Shown here piece after piece: positions 1 to 8,429 of a DNA stretch of 64,000 nucleotides. A model generated the notes under the pieces. It was not told the DNA's origin and searched no databases. It saw only the letters and a list, made by a program, of their open reading frames with translations. Within the stretch, counting starts at the first letter, position 1, and every line of letters starts with the position of its first letter. The stretch spans positions 2,046,001 to 2,110,000 of the forward strand of contig NZ_JAUQTA010000001.1 in assembly GCF_030580915.1 (NCBI RefSeq). The letters are read 5' to 3'. The stretch is from Nocardioides jiangxiensis. Its GTDB lineage: Bacteria > Actinomycetota > Actinomycetes > Propionibacteriales > Nocardioidaceae. Position numbers and translations under genes: made by a program.

Positions 1-1
1 G

Positions 2-409
2 CGTCTCGGCGGCCGCGTCACCGACGTCTCCGCCGCCGTCGAGGGTTACCTGCGAAGCCAGGCGCACCCGACCGGCGGCTCCTGGGGCATCCTCGAGGAC
101 TTCACCGGTCACGGCATCGGGTCACAGCTGCACATGGCCCCTGACGTCCCCAACTACGGCCGCGCCGGTCGCGGCCCGAAGGTGGAGCGTGGCCTCGCGC
201 TCGCCATCGAGCCGATGGTCACGCTCGGCTCGCACCGCTGGAAGACCTACGACGACGAGTGGACCATCGCGTCGCAGGACGGCTCCTGGGCCGCACACTT
301 CGAGCACACCGTCGCGATGACCGCGGGTGGCGCCTGGGTGCTGACGGCGCTCGACGGGGGAGAGGCCCGGCTCGCCGAGCTCGGGGTCCCCTTCGGCGGA
401 CTCTCCTGA
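2..409 (+). CDS. map: Methionine aminopeptidase, type I (C-terminal part; 5' end outside window)
   Basis: The product removes the N-terminal methionine from nascent proteins in the cytoplasm, using two metal ions. The visible 135 residues hold the C-terminal half of the pita-bread fold: the GHGIG metal-site segment (histidine ligand), VPNYG, and the AIEPM segment that carries the glutamate ligand. The final metal-ligand glutamate is expected in AAHFEHTVAMT near the end, and that segment is present. The gene is cut by the window start. It lies just before infA, as usual in actinobacterial spc/alpha clusters, but here another gene separates the two. Confidence 0.95.
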   Translation, partial: RLGGRVTDVSAAVEGYLRSQAHPTGGSWGILEDFTGHGIGSQLHMAPDVPNYGRAGRGPKVERGLALAIEPMVTLGSHRWKTYDDEWTIASQDGSWAAHFEHTVAMTAGGAWVLTALDGGEARLAELGVPFGGLS

Positions 410-445
410 CGGAACACCGACGGTGTCGGCGGGGTTGAGCACCTC

Positions 446-1519
446 GTGACTCCCGCGCTCTCGGTCCTCGACCTCGTCCCCGTCCGCTCGGACCAGTCCA
501 CCGGCGACGCCCTCGCGGCCTCGCGCCGGCTCGCCCGCGTGGCCGACGAGCTCGGCCTGCGTCGCTACTGGGTGGCCGAGCACCACAACATGCCCGGTGT
601 CGCGGCGACCAACCCGCCCGTGCTGATCGCGATGCTGGCGGCAGCCACCTCGCGGATCCGTGTCGGCTCTGGCGGGGTGATGCTGCCCAACCACGCGCCG
701 TACGTCGTGGCGGAGCAGTTCGCCCTGCTCGAGGCGGCACACCCCGGGCGCATCGACCTCGGCATCGGTCGCGCACCCGGCACGGACCCGCTGACCCGTT
801 ACGTGCTGCGCGGGGGAGCCGGGCCGACCGAGGAGGACCCGGTCGCCCGCTTTCCCGAGTACGTCGACGAGGTGCGGATGCTGCTCGAGCCCGACGGCGT
901 GGAGGCCCAGCTCGGCAGCCGCCGCCACGGTCTCCGGGCGACGCCCGCCGCTCGGTCCGTGCCCACGGCCTGGCTGCTGGGTTCCTCCGACTACTCGGCA
1001 CGGCTCGCGGCGGAGCGCGGTCTTCCCTACGTCTTCGCCCATCACTTCGCGGGGAAGGGGACGGCCGAGGCGCTTGCCCTCTACCGCTCGGCGTACCGGC
1101 CGAGTGCTGAGCACCCCGAGCCGCAGACGTTCCTGACCGTCAACGCGGTCGTCGCGGCGACGGCTGCCGAGGCGGAGCGGCTGGCGCTGCCGAACCAGCA
1201 GTCGATGCTGGCCCTGATGCACGGCGCAGAGCTCTTCCCCCAGCGCCTGGTGGAGGACGCCGAGCTGTTCGGAATCCCGGAGGAGCAGCGGGGTCTCGCG
1301 TCGGCGATGCTGCGGCGCTGGGTGGTCGGTGACCCGGCGTCCGCAGCCGCCCAGGTGCGCGAGCTGGCGGCGACGTACGGCGTGGACGAGGTCATGGTGC
1401 ACCCGGTCGCAGGCGCCCTGAAGGGGACGCCGCGCGATGCGGCGCCGGCGCGCGAGGAGACCCTGCGCCTGCTCGCGAGCGAGCTGGTCGATGAGGGGCA
1501 CGGCGCCCGGCGGGACTAG
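446..1519 (+). CDS. LLM-class flavin-dependent oxidoreductase (MsnO8-like)
   Basis: This 357-residue protein belongs to the bacterial luciferase-like TIM-barrel family, which uses reduced FMN or F420. The N-terminus has the subgroup pattern LSVLDLVPV, then YWVAEHHNMPG (residues 41-51), ATNPPVLIAMLAAATSRIRVGSGGVMLPNHAP and the IDLGIGRAPG loop (103-112), all typical of the uncharacterised luciferase-like oxidoreductase type. The start is a GTG 36 bp after map; no strong ribosome binding site is visible. It lies between map and infA, two genes that are normally adjacent or nearly so, so it looks like an insertion into the ribosomal cluster. The substrate cannot be predicted. Confidence 0.85.
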   Translation: MTPALSVLDLVPVRSDQSTGDALAASRRLARVADELGLRRYWVAEHHNMPGVAATNPPVLIAMLAAATSRIRVGSGGVMLPNHAPYVVAEQFALLEAAHPGRIDLGIGRAPGTDPLTRYVLRGGAGPTEEDPVARFPEYVDEVRMLLEPDGVEAQLGSRRHGLRATPAARSVPTAWLLGSSDYSARLAAERGLPYVFAHHFAGKGTAEALALYRSAYRPSAEHPEPQTFLTVNAVVAATAAEAERLALPNQQSMLALMHGAELFPQRLVEDAELFGIPEEQRGLASAMLRRWVVGDPASAAAQVRELAATYGVDEVMVHPVAGALKGTPRDAAPAREETLRLLASELVDEGHGARRD

Positions 1520-1525
1520 ATCGGA

Positions 1526-1556
1526 TTAGGTCAACGCGCCACGCCGTGGCTAGACT
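1526..1556 (+). promoter_or_regulatory. Candidate promoter for infA and the alpha operon
   Basis: TTAGGT (1526-1531) and TAGACT (1551-1556) are spaced by 19 nt. TAGACT is a good actinobacterial -10 hexamer. The start codon of infA is about 190 nt downstream, which would leave a long 5' leader. The rest of the 226-bp gap between the oxidoreductase gene and infA holds no convincing ORF. Confidence 0.4.
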
Positions 1557-1745
1557 GGTCCGTCGGCCCAACGTGGGTCTGTTTCGTGGTGCCTCGCGGC
1601 TGCCCGGATCGCAACGCCTCCACCGTTCTCGGTGGCTCGCACGCGCCCGGGGAAATGAGCGCCACAGACGACACACGAGGTCCACTCGTCCCGACGGCGA
1701 GAGGTTCCCGGGCCACCGGTAGAAGCAGCAACAAGATGGGATGGC

Positions 1746-1967
1746 ATGCCGAAGAAGGAAGGCGTGATCGAGCTCGAGGGCACGATCACTGAAGCACTGC
1801 CCAACGCGATGTTCCGGGTGGAGCTGAGCAACGGTCACAAGGTGCTCGCCCACATCAGCGGCAAGATGCGCCAGCACTACATCCGCATCCTCCCCGAGGA
1901 CCGCGTGGTGGTGGAGCTCTCTCCCTACGACCTCACCCGGGGTCGCATCGTCTACCGCTACAAGTGA
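1746..1967 (+). CDS. infA: Translation initiation factor IF-1
   Basis: The 73-residue protein is a single S1/OB-fold domain ([31 protein letters not shown]) and has the length normal for the family. It binds the ribosomal A site during initiation with IF-2 and IF-3. It is followed 29 bp later by rpmJ, the standard infA-rpmJ-rpsM order. The MPKKEG start matches actinobacterial IF-1 proteins. Confidence 0.98.
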   Translation: MPKKEGVIELEGTITEALPNAMFRVELSNGHKVLAHISGKMRQHYIRILPEDRVVVELSPYDLTRGRIVYRYK

Positions 1968-1996
1968 CACAGCCGAACTAGCTAGAAAGGGCTGAC

Positions 1997-2110
1997 ATGA
2001 AGGTCAACCCCTCCGTCAAGCCGATCTGTGACAAGTGCAAGGTGATCCGTCGCCACGGCCGCGTCATGGTGATCTGCGAGAACCCGCGCCACAAGCAGCG
2101 CCAGGGCTGA
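1997..2110 (+). CDS. rpmJ: Ribosomal protein bL36 (zinc-binding form)
   Basis: A 37-codon gene reads MKVNPSVKP and continues with CDKC, a later Cys (ICENP) and RHKQR, giving the Cys-Cys-Cys-His zinc ligand set of the C+ form of L36. The ribosome binding site AGAAAGG (1984-1990) is 6 nt before the ATG. L36 is a small large-subunit protein near the peptidyl-transferase centre region. In several actinobacteria a second, zinc-free paralogue exists elsewhere; none is in this window. Confidence 0.97.
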   Translation: MKVNPSVKPICDKCKVIRRHGRVMVICENPRHKQRQG

Positions 2111-2288
2111 GGCCCGGGGCCCTCGGTCCCGCCTCCCTCGCAACCAGCAACACAGCACCACCACTCAATCGAGTCGCTAGCGCCGTACGGCGTGAAGCCA
2201 CCTCCGGAGCAGAGGCCGGAGCCTGGGTACCCACCCGGGACGCGACACGACCAGACACCTCTGTGAACTACCGAAGGGACCGCCATTC

Positions 2289-2663
2289 ATGGCACGCCTC
2301 GTTGGTGTGGATCTCCCGCGTGACAAGCGCATCGAGATCGCGCTCACCTACATCTACGGCATCGGCCGTACCACCGCCGCTCAGCTCCTGGAGACCACGG
2401 GCGTGAACCCGTCGCTCCGCGTTCACGAGCTGGGTGACGAGGAGCTGGTCAAGCTCCGCGACGCGATCGAGGCCGCCGGCCTCAAGATCGAGGGTGACCT
2501 CCGTCGTGAGGTCGCCGCCGACATCCGCCGCAAGATCGAGATCGGCAGCTACCAGGGTCGCCGCCACCGCATGGGCCTCCCGGTCCACGGTCAGCGCACC
2601 AAGACCAACGCTCGTACCCGCAAGGGCCCGAAGCGCACCGTCGCCGGCAAGAAGAAGAAGTGA
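2289..2663 (+). CDS. rpsM: Ribosomal protein uS13
   Basis: The 124-residue protein starts [26 protein letters not shown], has the helix-two-turn-helix core, and ends with the conserved basic tail ([25 protein letters not shown]) that contacts P-site tRNA. Its length is normal. A ribosome binding site GAAGGGA (2274-2280) precedes the ATG by 8 nt. The 178-nt gap after rpmJ is unusually long inside this operon and has several short GC hairpins but no clear promoter. Confidence 0.98.
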   Translation: MARLVGVDLPRDKRIEIALTYIYGIGRTTAAQLLETTGVNPSLRVHELGDEELVKLRDAIEAAGLKIEGDLRREVAADIRRKIEIGSYQGRRHRMGLPVHGQRTKTNARTRKGPKRTVAGKKKK

Positions 2664-2721
2664 CCTTCCGGTCCTTCTGACTTCCTCGAACTCACAGACC
2701 AGCCACCTCAGGAGATTCTGA

Positions 2722-3129
2722 ATGCCTCCCAAGAGCCGACAGGCTGCGGCGAAGACCAAGATCCGCCGCAAGGAGAAGAAGAACGTCGCTCAGGGCGAAG
2801 CCCACATCAAGAGCACGTTCAACAACACCATCGTCACCATCACGGACCCCACCGGTGCCGTGATCTCGTGGGCCTCTGCCGGCACCGTCGGCTTCAAGGG
2901 CTCGCGCAAGTCCACGCCGTTCGCCGCGCAGATGGCCGCCGAGGCCGCCGGCCGCCGTGCCATGGAGCACGGCATGAAGAAGATCGACGTGTTCGTCAAG
3001 GGCCCGGGTTCCGGTCGTGAGACCGCCATCCGTTCGCTCGGTGCCATCGGCCTCGAGGTCGGCACCATCCAGGACGTCACGCCGGCCCCGCACAACGGTT
3101 GCCGCCCGCCCAAGCGCCGTCGCGTCTGA
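2722..3129 (+). CDS. rpsK: Ribosomal protein uS11
   Basis: The 135-residue protein carries [37 protein letters not shown] and the C-terminal [15 protein letters not shown] that is diagnostic for S11. It binds the 30S platform near the mRNA exit. The SD AGGAG lies in the 58-bp gap after rpsM. The protein is normal in length for the family and the operon order is standard. Confidence 0.98.
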   Translation: MPPKSRQAAAKTKIRRKEKKNVAQGEAHIKSTFNNTIVTITDPTGAVISWASAGTVGFKGSRKSTPFAAQMAAEAAGRRAMEHGMKKIDVFVKGPGSGRETAIRSLGAIGLEVGTIQDVTPAPHNGCRPPKRRRV

Positions 3130-3158
3130 TCACCCGAGACTTTAGGAGACTTTGAGAT

Positions 3159-3767
3159 ATGGCCCGTTACACCGGCCCCATGACCAAGAAGTCGCGCCGT
3201 CTCGGTGTCGACCTCGTTGGCGGCGACGCTGCGTTCGAGAAGCGTCCCTACCCGCCGGGCCAGCACGGCCGCGGCCGCGTCAAGGAGAGCGAGTTCCTCC
3301 TCCAGCTTCGCGAGAAGCAGAAGGCCCGCTTCACCTACGGCGTCCTGGAGAAGCAGTTCCACAAGTACTACGTCGAGGCGTCGCGTCGCTCCGGCAAGAC
3401 CGGTGAGAACCTCCTCCAGCTGCTCGAGGCCCGCCTCGACAACGTCGTGTACCGCGCCGGCTTCGCCCGCACCCGCAAGCACGCCCGCCAGCTCGTCGTC
3501 CACGGTCACTTCCTCGTGAACGGCAAGAAGGTCAACATCCCGTCGTTCCAGGTCTCGCAGTACGACGTCATCGACGTCCGCGAGAAGTCGCTCGAGATGA
3601 CCCCGTTCATCGTCGCGCGTGAGACCCACGGCGAGCGCATCGTCCCGGCGTGGCTCGAGGCCATCCCGGGCCGCATGCGGATCCTCGTGCACCAGCTTCC
3701 GGTTCGGGCGCAGATCGACCTGCCCGTCCAGGAGCAGCTGATCGTCGAGTACTACTCGAAGAAGTGA
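3159..3767 (+). CDS. rpsD: Ribosomal protein uS4 (zinc-free form)
   Basis: The 202-residue protein starts [19 protein letters not shown] and contains the S4 RNA-binding fold ([37 protein letters not shown]). It nucleates 30S assembly on 16S rRNA. It has no N-terminal Cys cluster, so it is the C-minus form. An SD AGGAG lies about 11 nt before the ATG. It is followed by a 118-nt gap with a perfect 14-bp hairpin before rpoA. Confidence 0.98.
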   Translation: MARYTGPMTKKSRRLGVDLVGGDAAFEKRPYPPGQHGRGRVKESEFLLQLREKQKARFTYGVLEKQFHKYYVEASRRSGKTGENLLQLLEARLDNVVYRAGFARTRKHARQLVVHGHFLVNGKKVNIPSFQVSQYDVIDVREKSLEMTPFIVARETHGERIVPAWLEAIPGRMRILVHQLPVRAQIDLPVQEQLIVEYYSKK

Positions 3768-3773
3768 TTCTTC

Positions 3774-3805
3774 GTTCCCGGGCCCGCTCCGGCGGGCCCG
3801 GGAAC
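3774..3805 (+). terminator. Perfect 14-bp GC hairpin between rpsD and rpoA
   Basis: The left arm GTTCCCGGGCCCGC (3774-3787), loop TCCG (3788-3791) and right arm (3792-3805) pair perfectly. There is no U-tract after it, so it could be a partial terminator, an RNase processing or stabilising structure, or a regulatory site that sets rpoA expression apart from the r-protein genes. Confidence 0.6.
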
Positions 3806-3885
3806 ATCGCTCCGCAACTTCAACTTCCTCATCCTCGAAGTTCGGGTCCGTCAAATATCGGTCGGGCCCGGGAAGGAAAGAATCA

Positions 3886-4902
3886 GTGCTCATCGCACAG
3901 CGCCCCACCCTGTCCGAAGAGGTCGTCGACGAGTTCCGCTCGCGGTTCGTCATCGAGCCGCTGGAGCCCGGCTTCGGCTACACCCTCGGCAACTCGCTCC
4001 GTCGCACCCTGCTCTCGAGCATCCCGGGCGCCTCGGTCACGAGCATCAAGATCGACTCCGTCCTGCACGAGTTCTCGACCATCGAGGGCGTGAAGGAGGA
4101 TGTCACCGAGATCATCCTGAACCTCAAGGGCCTGGTCGTCTCCTCGGAGAACGACGAGCCGGTCACCATGTACCTGCGCAAGTCGGGTGCCGGTGACGTG
4201 ACCGCCGCCGACATCCAGCCGCCGGCCGGTGTCGAGGTCCACAACCCCGAGCTCAAGATCGCCACGCTGTCCGACAAGGGCTCGCTGGAGATGGAGCTCG
4301 TCGTCGAGCGCGGCCGTGGCTACGTCTCGGCCGTCCAGAACAAGGGTGGCGACAACGAGATCGGCCGCATGCCGGTCGACTCGATCTACTCGCCCGTCCT
4401 CAAGGTCAGCTACAAGGTCGAGGCGACGCGAGTCGAGCAGCGCACCGACTTCGACAAGCTGATCATCGACGTCGAGACCAAGCCGTCCATCGCCCCGCGT
4501 GACGCCCTCGCCTCGGCGGGCAAGACGCTGGTCGAGCTCTTCGGTCTGGCCCGCGAGCTGAACGTCGAGGCCGAGGGCATCGACATCGGCCCGTCGCCGA
4601 TCGACGAGCAGCTGGCTGCCGACCTCGCCCTCCCGGTCGAGGACCTGCAGCTCACCGTCCGCTCCTACAACTGCCTCAAGCGCGAGGGCATCCACACCGT
4701 GGGTGAGCTCATCGGCCGTTCCGAGCAGGACCTCCTCGACATCCGGAACTTCGGTTCCAAGTCGATCGACGAGGTCAAGGGCAAGCTCGTCGAGATGGGC
4801 CTGTCCCTCAAGGACAGCGCGCCGGGCTTCGACGCCGCTGCCGCCCTCGCGGCGTACGGCGACGACGACGACGACTCGTTCGTCGAGGACGAGCAGTACT
4901 GA
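3886..4902 (+). CDS. rpoA: DNA-directed RNA polymerase alpha subunit
   Basis: The 338-residue protein has the N-terminal assembly domain ([37 protein letters not shown]) and the C-terminal domain with helix-hairpin-helix segments ([21 protein letters not shown] and [20 protein letters not shown]) that bind UP elements and activators. The C-terminus ends in an Asp-rich tail. The start is GTG, preceded by GGAAGG-like sequence. It is flanked by hairpins on both sides within the alpha operon. Confidence 0.98.
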   Translation: MLIAQRPTLSEEVVDEFRSRFVIEPLEPGFGYTLGNSLRRTLLSSIPGASVTSIKIDSVLHEFSTIEGVKEDVTEIILNLKGLVVSSENDEPVTMYLRKSGAGDVTAADIQPPAGVEVHNPELKIATLSDKGSLEMELVVERGRGYVSAVQNKGGDNEIGRMPVDSIYSPVLKVSYKVEATRVEQRTDFDKLIIDVETKPSIAPRDALASAGKTLVELFGLARELNVEAEGIDIGPSPIDEQLAADLALPVEDLQLTVRSYNCLKREGIHTVGELIGRSEQDLLDIRNFGSKSIDEVKGKLVEMGLSLKDSAPGFDAAAALAAYGDDDDDSFVEDEQY

Positions 4903-4911
4903 TGTGACTCC

Positions 4912-4939
4912 GGTCGGGGCGGCGCCTGCCGCCCCGACC
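4912..4939 (+). terminator. 12-bp GC hairpin after rpoA
   Basis: GGTCGGGGCGGC (4912-4923), loop GCCT, and the exact complement at 4928-4939 form a perfect stem 9 nt after the rpoA stop. It is followed by TCATCAAAA rather than a T-run, so it is more likely an attenuator or processing hairpin than a full terminator. Confidence 0.55.
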
Positions 4940-4949
4940 TCATCAAAAC

Positions 4950-4971
4950 CCCGCGACGCTCCGGTCGCGGG
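4950..4971 (+). terminator. Second hairpin in the rpoA-rplQ gap
   Basis: CCCGCGAC (4950-4957) pairs with GTCGCGGG (4964-4971) around a 6-nt loop. It comes 10 nt after the first hairpin and 38 nt before the rplQ start. Two stacked hairpins in a 107-nt gap within an operon are notable. Confidence 0.45.
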
Positions 4972-5009
4972 TCTACCCGGGTACCTGACACGGCCCGAGA
5001 GAAAGAGAG

Positions 5010-5693
5010 ATGGCAATGCCCGCTCCCAAGAAGGGTGCCCGCCTCGGCGGCTCGCCCGCGCACCAGCGCCTGATCCTCTCGAACCTGGCCACGGCCCTGT
5101 TCGAGCACGGCCGGATCACCACCACCGAGGCCAAGGCGCGCACCCTGCGCCCCCACGCCGAGAAGCTGATCACCAAGGCCAAGAAGGGCGACCTGCACAA
5201 CCGCCGCGAGGTCCTCAAGACCATCCGCGACAAGTCCGTCGTGCACGTCCTCTTCACCGAGATCGCCCCGCTCATGGCGGAGCGCCCCGGTGGCTACACC
5301 CGCATCACCAAGATCGGTCCGCGCAAGGGCGACAACGCCCCCATGGCGATCATCGAGCTGGTGACCGAGCAGTTCACGCCGCAGGCGCCGAAGGCCGCTC
5401 CGGCTGCCCCGGCCGCCGAGGAGGCCCCCGCTGCCGAGGTCGTCGAGGAGGCCGCTGAGGCCCCCGCCGCCGACGAGGCCGCCGAGGTCGAGACCGTCGT
5501 CGAGCTGCCGGCCGGTGCCGCGCTCCCGCTCGAGGACGGCTCCGCTCCGGAGGGTTACACCATCAAGGGCAACCGCGACTCCATGAAGTTCCACCAGGAG
5601 GGTGGTCAGTGGTACGACGCGACCATCGCCGAGGTGTGGTTCGACACCGCCGAGAACGCTGAGGCCGCCGGCTTCACCGAGGCTGGCAAGTGA
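5010..5693 (+). CDS. rplQ: Ribosomal protein bL17 with a C-terminal extension resembling the sunset domain
   Basis: Residues 1-120 are L17 ([40 protein letters not shown] ... [14 protein letters not shown]). Residues about 125-165 are an Ala/Glu/Pro-rich linker. The last ~55 residues ([14 protein letters not shown], then [23 protein letters not shown]) match the IKGN...YH...Y..T.AE.WF...AEAAGF pattern of the so-called sunset domain of actinobacterial proteins such as ArfC. At 227 residues the protein is nearly twice a typical bacterial L17. An alternative ATG two codons in would give MPAPKKG. The purine-rich SD GAGAGAAAGAGAG is just upstream. The role of the extension is unknown. Confidence 0.95.
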   Translation: MAMPAPKKGARLGGSPAHQRLILSNLATALFEHGRITTTEAKARTLRPHAEKLITKAKKGDLHNRREVLKTIRDKSVVHVLFTEIAPLMAERPGGYTRITKIGPRKGDNAPMAIIELVTEQFTPQAPKAAPAAPAAEEAPAAEVVEEAAEAPAADEAAEVETVVELPAGAALPLEDGSAPEGYTIKGNRDSMKFHQEGGQWYDATIAEVWFDTAENAEAAGFTEAGK

Positions 5694-5715
5694 GCCAGCC
5701 GTAAGGCACCAGGTG

Positions 5716-5743
5716 GGCCCGTCATCCGTGAGGATGGCGGGCC
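5716..5743 (+). terminator. Terminator of the alpha operon
   Basis: GGCCCGTCATCC (5716-5727), loop GTGA, and GGATGGCGGGCC (5732-5743) pair with one G-T wobble, 22 nt after the rplQ stop. The following TTCCTGCTTCT is pyrimidine rich. The next gene is on the opposite strand, which fits an operon end. Confidence 0.7.
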
Positions 5744-5798
5744 TTCCTGCTTCTCCGGACCAGGTCGGCCGGGTGACGAGGCTGTCGACCCGGAAGGG

Positions 5799-6707
5799 TC
5801 AGTGCCCCGCGTCGGGGACGAGCCGGACGGCCCGGGCGAGCCAGGCGGTCGGGGTGCGGACCAGGTCGAGGTCGAGGCGGAGCAGCCGGTGCACGTCGCG
5901 CCGGCCGGGCACGCGCAGCACCGTGGTGACGACGGCGACCACGCGTGCGTGCCCGCCCCGGAGGGACGACAGGCCCGCCGAGACGACCTCGCCTTCCTGG
6001 ACGGCTCGAGCGGCCACCGTCCGCTGTACCAGCTCGGGAGCTGCCTGCTGGTAGTCGTGGTGGAAGGCCCCCGAGGTCAGCGACAACAGGCGGGCGATGT
6101 CGGCGCGGGGATGCGCGCTGTCCAGATCGGCGTACGCGTCGGCTACCGCCGTCGCCGCAGCCAGGACCGTGGCCGGCACGGGTCGCTGCTCGAGAACCTG
6201 CCGCTTCGGCGGGGTGAGCCCGAGCCCGGCCAGCAGCCAGCCCGCGCGGCCGTGGCGGAGCGTCGCCACGGCGTATCCGCCCGAGGTCTGGGTGCCTGCG
6301 TTGCTGGTGACACTCCGGTCGACGAGCAGGAGGACCTGGGCCGCCCGGCTCGTCGCCCCCGTCACGCCGGCGTCGACGACCCGGGCCGTGGCACGCGCGT
6401 GCCGCACGTCGCTGCGGGGGCGCAGCCGAGCGGCGACGTGGCCCCACGACGCTGCGAAGGCCGGCGTCATCAGCGCCTCGGCGGCCCTGGTGTCCGCCGC
6501 GTAGGTGGTGTGGTCGTAGGTCAGCGCGGCCTCGACCGCCCGCGAGGCACGGGCGATCAGCTGACCCTCGACGGAGGTGCCGGTGGCCTGGCTCCCGGCT
6601 GCGGGGTACGCCGTCGGGCGCCGGCCCAGGGCGCTGTCGCTGGCGGGTCCGCACGCTCCGGTGGCGAGCAGGGCAGCCGCCACGACAAGGGCCCCGAGAC
6701 GAGTCAC
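5799..6707 (-). CDS. Exported Mce-associated-like or lipoprotein-like hypothetical protein
   Basis: The 302-residue protein has an N-terminal signal segment (MTRLGALVVAAALLATGACGPAS); the Cys follows TGA rather than a canonical LAG/LTA lipobox, so lipidation is uncertain. The body contains two similar halves, each a helix with AxxAVxAALTYDHTTYAAD or AVADAYADLDSAHP followed by strands (ARVVAVVTTVLRV). This resembles the NTF2-like fold of actinobacterial Mce-associated proteins. It starts with GTG and overlaps the upstream DUF2786 gene by 4 bp, so the two are co-transcribed. No enzymatic motif is visible. Confidence 0.6.
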   Translation of the reverse strand: MTRLGALVVAAALLATGACGPASDSALGRRPTAYPAAGSQATGTSVEGQLIARASRAVEAALTYDHTTYAADTRAAEALMTPAFAASWGHVAARLRPRSDVRHARATARVVDAGVTGATSRAAQVLLLVDRSVTSNAGTQTSGGYAVATLRHGRAGWLLAGLGLTPPKRQVLEQRPVPATVLAAATAVADAYADLDSAHPRADIARLLSLTSGAFHHDYQQAAPELVQRTVAARAVQEGEVVSAGLSSLRGGHARVVAVVTTVLRVPGRRDVHRLLRLDLDLVRTPTAWLARAVRLVPDAGH

Positions 6708-7453
6708 GCAGGCAGTATGCCGCGTGTGCCGCGTGCGAGGCGTGAGCGCTCACCGAGATCGGCGCGCTGGCCCGCGTCCCAGCCGTGGCGGCCGCCGCTG
6801 CCGGAGAGGCTCCGTGGCCGTGCCGTGCGCAGACGCGGGTAGGCGTCGTGCATCGCTGCCTCGACGAGCTCGGTGCGGCTGGCCAGGACGAGCGCCGCCG
6901 AGCTGCCCGCCGCGGCGAACCGTGGTGCCGCCTCCGTGGCGGCACGGCGCTCCGCGTCCGACAGGCGCTGCCCGATGGCAGCGGAGAAGCCGGCCAGCCA
7001 CGAGCGCCGGAACGCCGCAGCGTGCTGGTCGCGGGGGACCGGTGTGCGGGTCAGGTCGCGCGTCGCCTGGAGCAGCAGGGAGGTGAAGAGCACCTCGACG
7101 CGGTCGAGGTCGCTGGCGTGGCCGAAGAGGTGGAGGGTGATCTCCGTGCCCTCGGCACGCCGCTCGATCCGACGCACGGCGCGGCACCGCAGCTCGTGGG
7201 CGATCACCGACAGCAGATCGCCCTTGTCGGCGGCGTACGGCGCATCGAGCGGCACCACGCGGTCGCCGAGCGGATCTGCGCCCGGGTCCGTCTGGGCCAG
7301 CAGTGCCTGGTCGATCCCGTACGCCGCCACCAGCGCTGCCGCCTTCGCGGTGTAGGACTCCGCCTCCTCGGGCGTCGTCGCGGGGTCGGCCGCCTTCGCC
7401 AGGAGCTTGCGCACCTTGGCCAGCATCGGGTCGACGTCGGTCTTCGTGGTCAT
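6704..7453 (-). CDS. DUF2786-family protein
   Basis: The N-terminus MLAKVRKLLAKAADPATTPEEAESYTAKAAALVAAYGID matches the DUF2786 pattern. The rest is a helical region with conserved Arg/His positions (LHLFGHASDLDRVEVLFTSLLLQATRDL). The start was chosen at 7453 because GGAAGG lies 9 nt before that ATG; the upstream in-frame ATG at 7462 directly abuts the SD. The product is about 249 residues. Its function is unknown. It is first in a two-gene operon with the downstream exported protein and is divergent from truA. Confidence 0.75.
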   Translation of the reverse strand: MTTKTDVDPMLAKVRKLLAKAADPATTPEEAESYTAKAAALVAAYGIDQALLAQTDPGADPLGDRVVPLDAPYAADKGDLLSVIAHELRCRAVRRIERRAEGTEITLHLFGHASDLDRVEVLFTSLLLQATRDLTRTPVPRDQHAAAFRRSWLAGFSAAIGQRLSDAERRAATEAAPRFAAAGSSAALVLASRTELVEAAMHDAYPRLRTARPRSLSGSGGRHGWDAGQRADLGERSRLARGTRGILPA

Positions 7454-7571
7454 CGGGCCCATCCTTCCTGCCGGGCCCCCGTGACCCGGCGTTCCCACGC
7501 TGGCACCGGCCACTGACAGCACACCCCGGTCCGGGTCGCTCCCTCCACAGGCCGGATGGGAGGATGCGCGC

Positions 7572-8429
7572 GTGCGGATTCGGATGGACCTCGCCTACGA
7601 CGGGGGCGGCTTCAAGGGCTGGGCGCGCCAGCCTGCCCTGCGCACCGTGCAGGGAGAGCTCGAGGCCGCGCTCGCGACCGCGCTGCGCCTGCCCGAGGTC
7701 CAGGTCGTCTGTGCCGGCCGCACCGACACCGGCGTCCACGCGCGCGGCCAGGTGGTCCACCTCGACGTCGATGCCGATGTCGTCGAGGCGACGGCCGGGC
7801 GGGCTGCGGCCACCCCGATCGCCTCGCTGCACCGGCGGCTCAACGGCATCCTGCCCGCTGATGTCCGGATCCACGACGTCACCGAGGCGCCGGAGGGTTT
7901 CGACGCGCGCTTCTCGGCCGTCTGGCGCCGCTACGCCTACCGCGTCGCCGACCTGCCCCAGGTGCAGGACCCGCTGACCCGCAACCACGTCCTGCACTGG
8001 CGCGCCCCGCTCGACCTCGACACCATGAACGAGGCGAGCCGCATGCTGATCGGCCTGAAGGACTTCGCGGCGTTCTGCAAGAAGCGCGAGGGGGCGACGA
8101 CGATCCGTACGCTGCTCGACTTCCACTGGTACCGCGACGCCGAGGAGCGGGCGGTCGCCACCGTCCGCGCCGACGCCTTCTGCCACTCGATGGTGCGGGC
8201 GCTCGTCGGCTGCATGCTGGCCGTCGGCGATGGGCGGAAGTCCCCGCAGTGGGCACACGACGTACTGGTGAACGCGAAGCGCGACGCGGCGGTGGCCGTC
8301 GTCGCTGCGCACGGACTGACCCTCGAGGAGGTCGGCTACCCGCCGGCCGCCCAGCTGGCGCTGCAGGCCGAGAAGGCCCGTGCGCGCCGCGACCCCGACG
8401 CCCTCGTGAAGGACAACTGCCATGAGTGA
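7572..8429 (+). CDS. truA: tRNA pseudouridine(38-40) synthase TruA
   Basis: The 285-residue enzyme isomerises uridines 38-40 in the tRNA anticodon stem. The catalytic motif AGRTDTGVHARGQV places the nucleophilic Asp at residue 52. The N-terminal DLAYDGGGFKGWARQPALRTVQGELE and the FCHSMVRALVGCMLAVGDGR segment are family signatures. It starts with GTG and overlaps the downstream methyltransferase gene by 8 bp. The truA gene usually follows rplQ in this phylum; here two minus-strand genes separate them. Confidence 0.97.
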   Translation: MRIRMDLAYDGGGFKGWARQPALRTVQGELEAALATALRLPEVQVVCAGRTDTGVHARGQVVHLDVDADVVEATAGRAAATPIASLHRRLNGILPADVRIHDVTEAPEGFDARFSAVWRRYAYRVADLPQVQDPLTRNHVLHWRAPLDLDTMNEASRMLIGLKDFAAFCKKREGATTIRTLLDFHWYRDAEERAVATVRADAFCHSMVRALVGCMLAVGDGRKSPQWAHDVLVNAKRDAAVAVVAAHGLTLEEVGYPPAAQLALQAEKARARRDPDALVKDNCHE

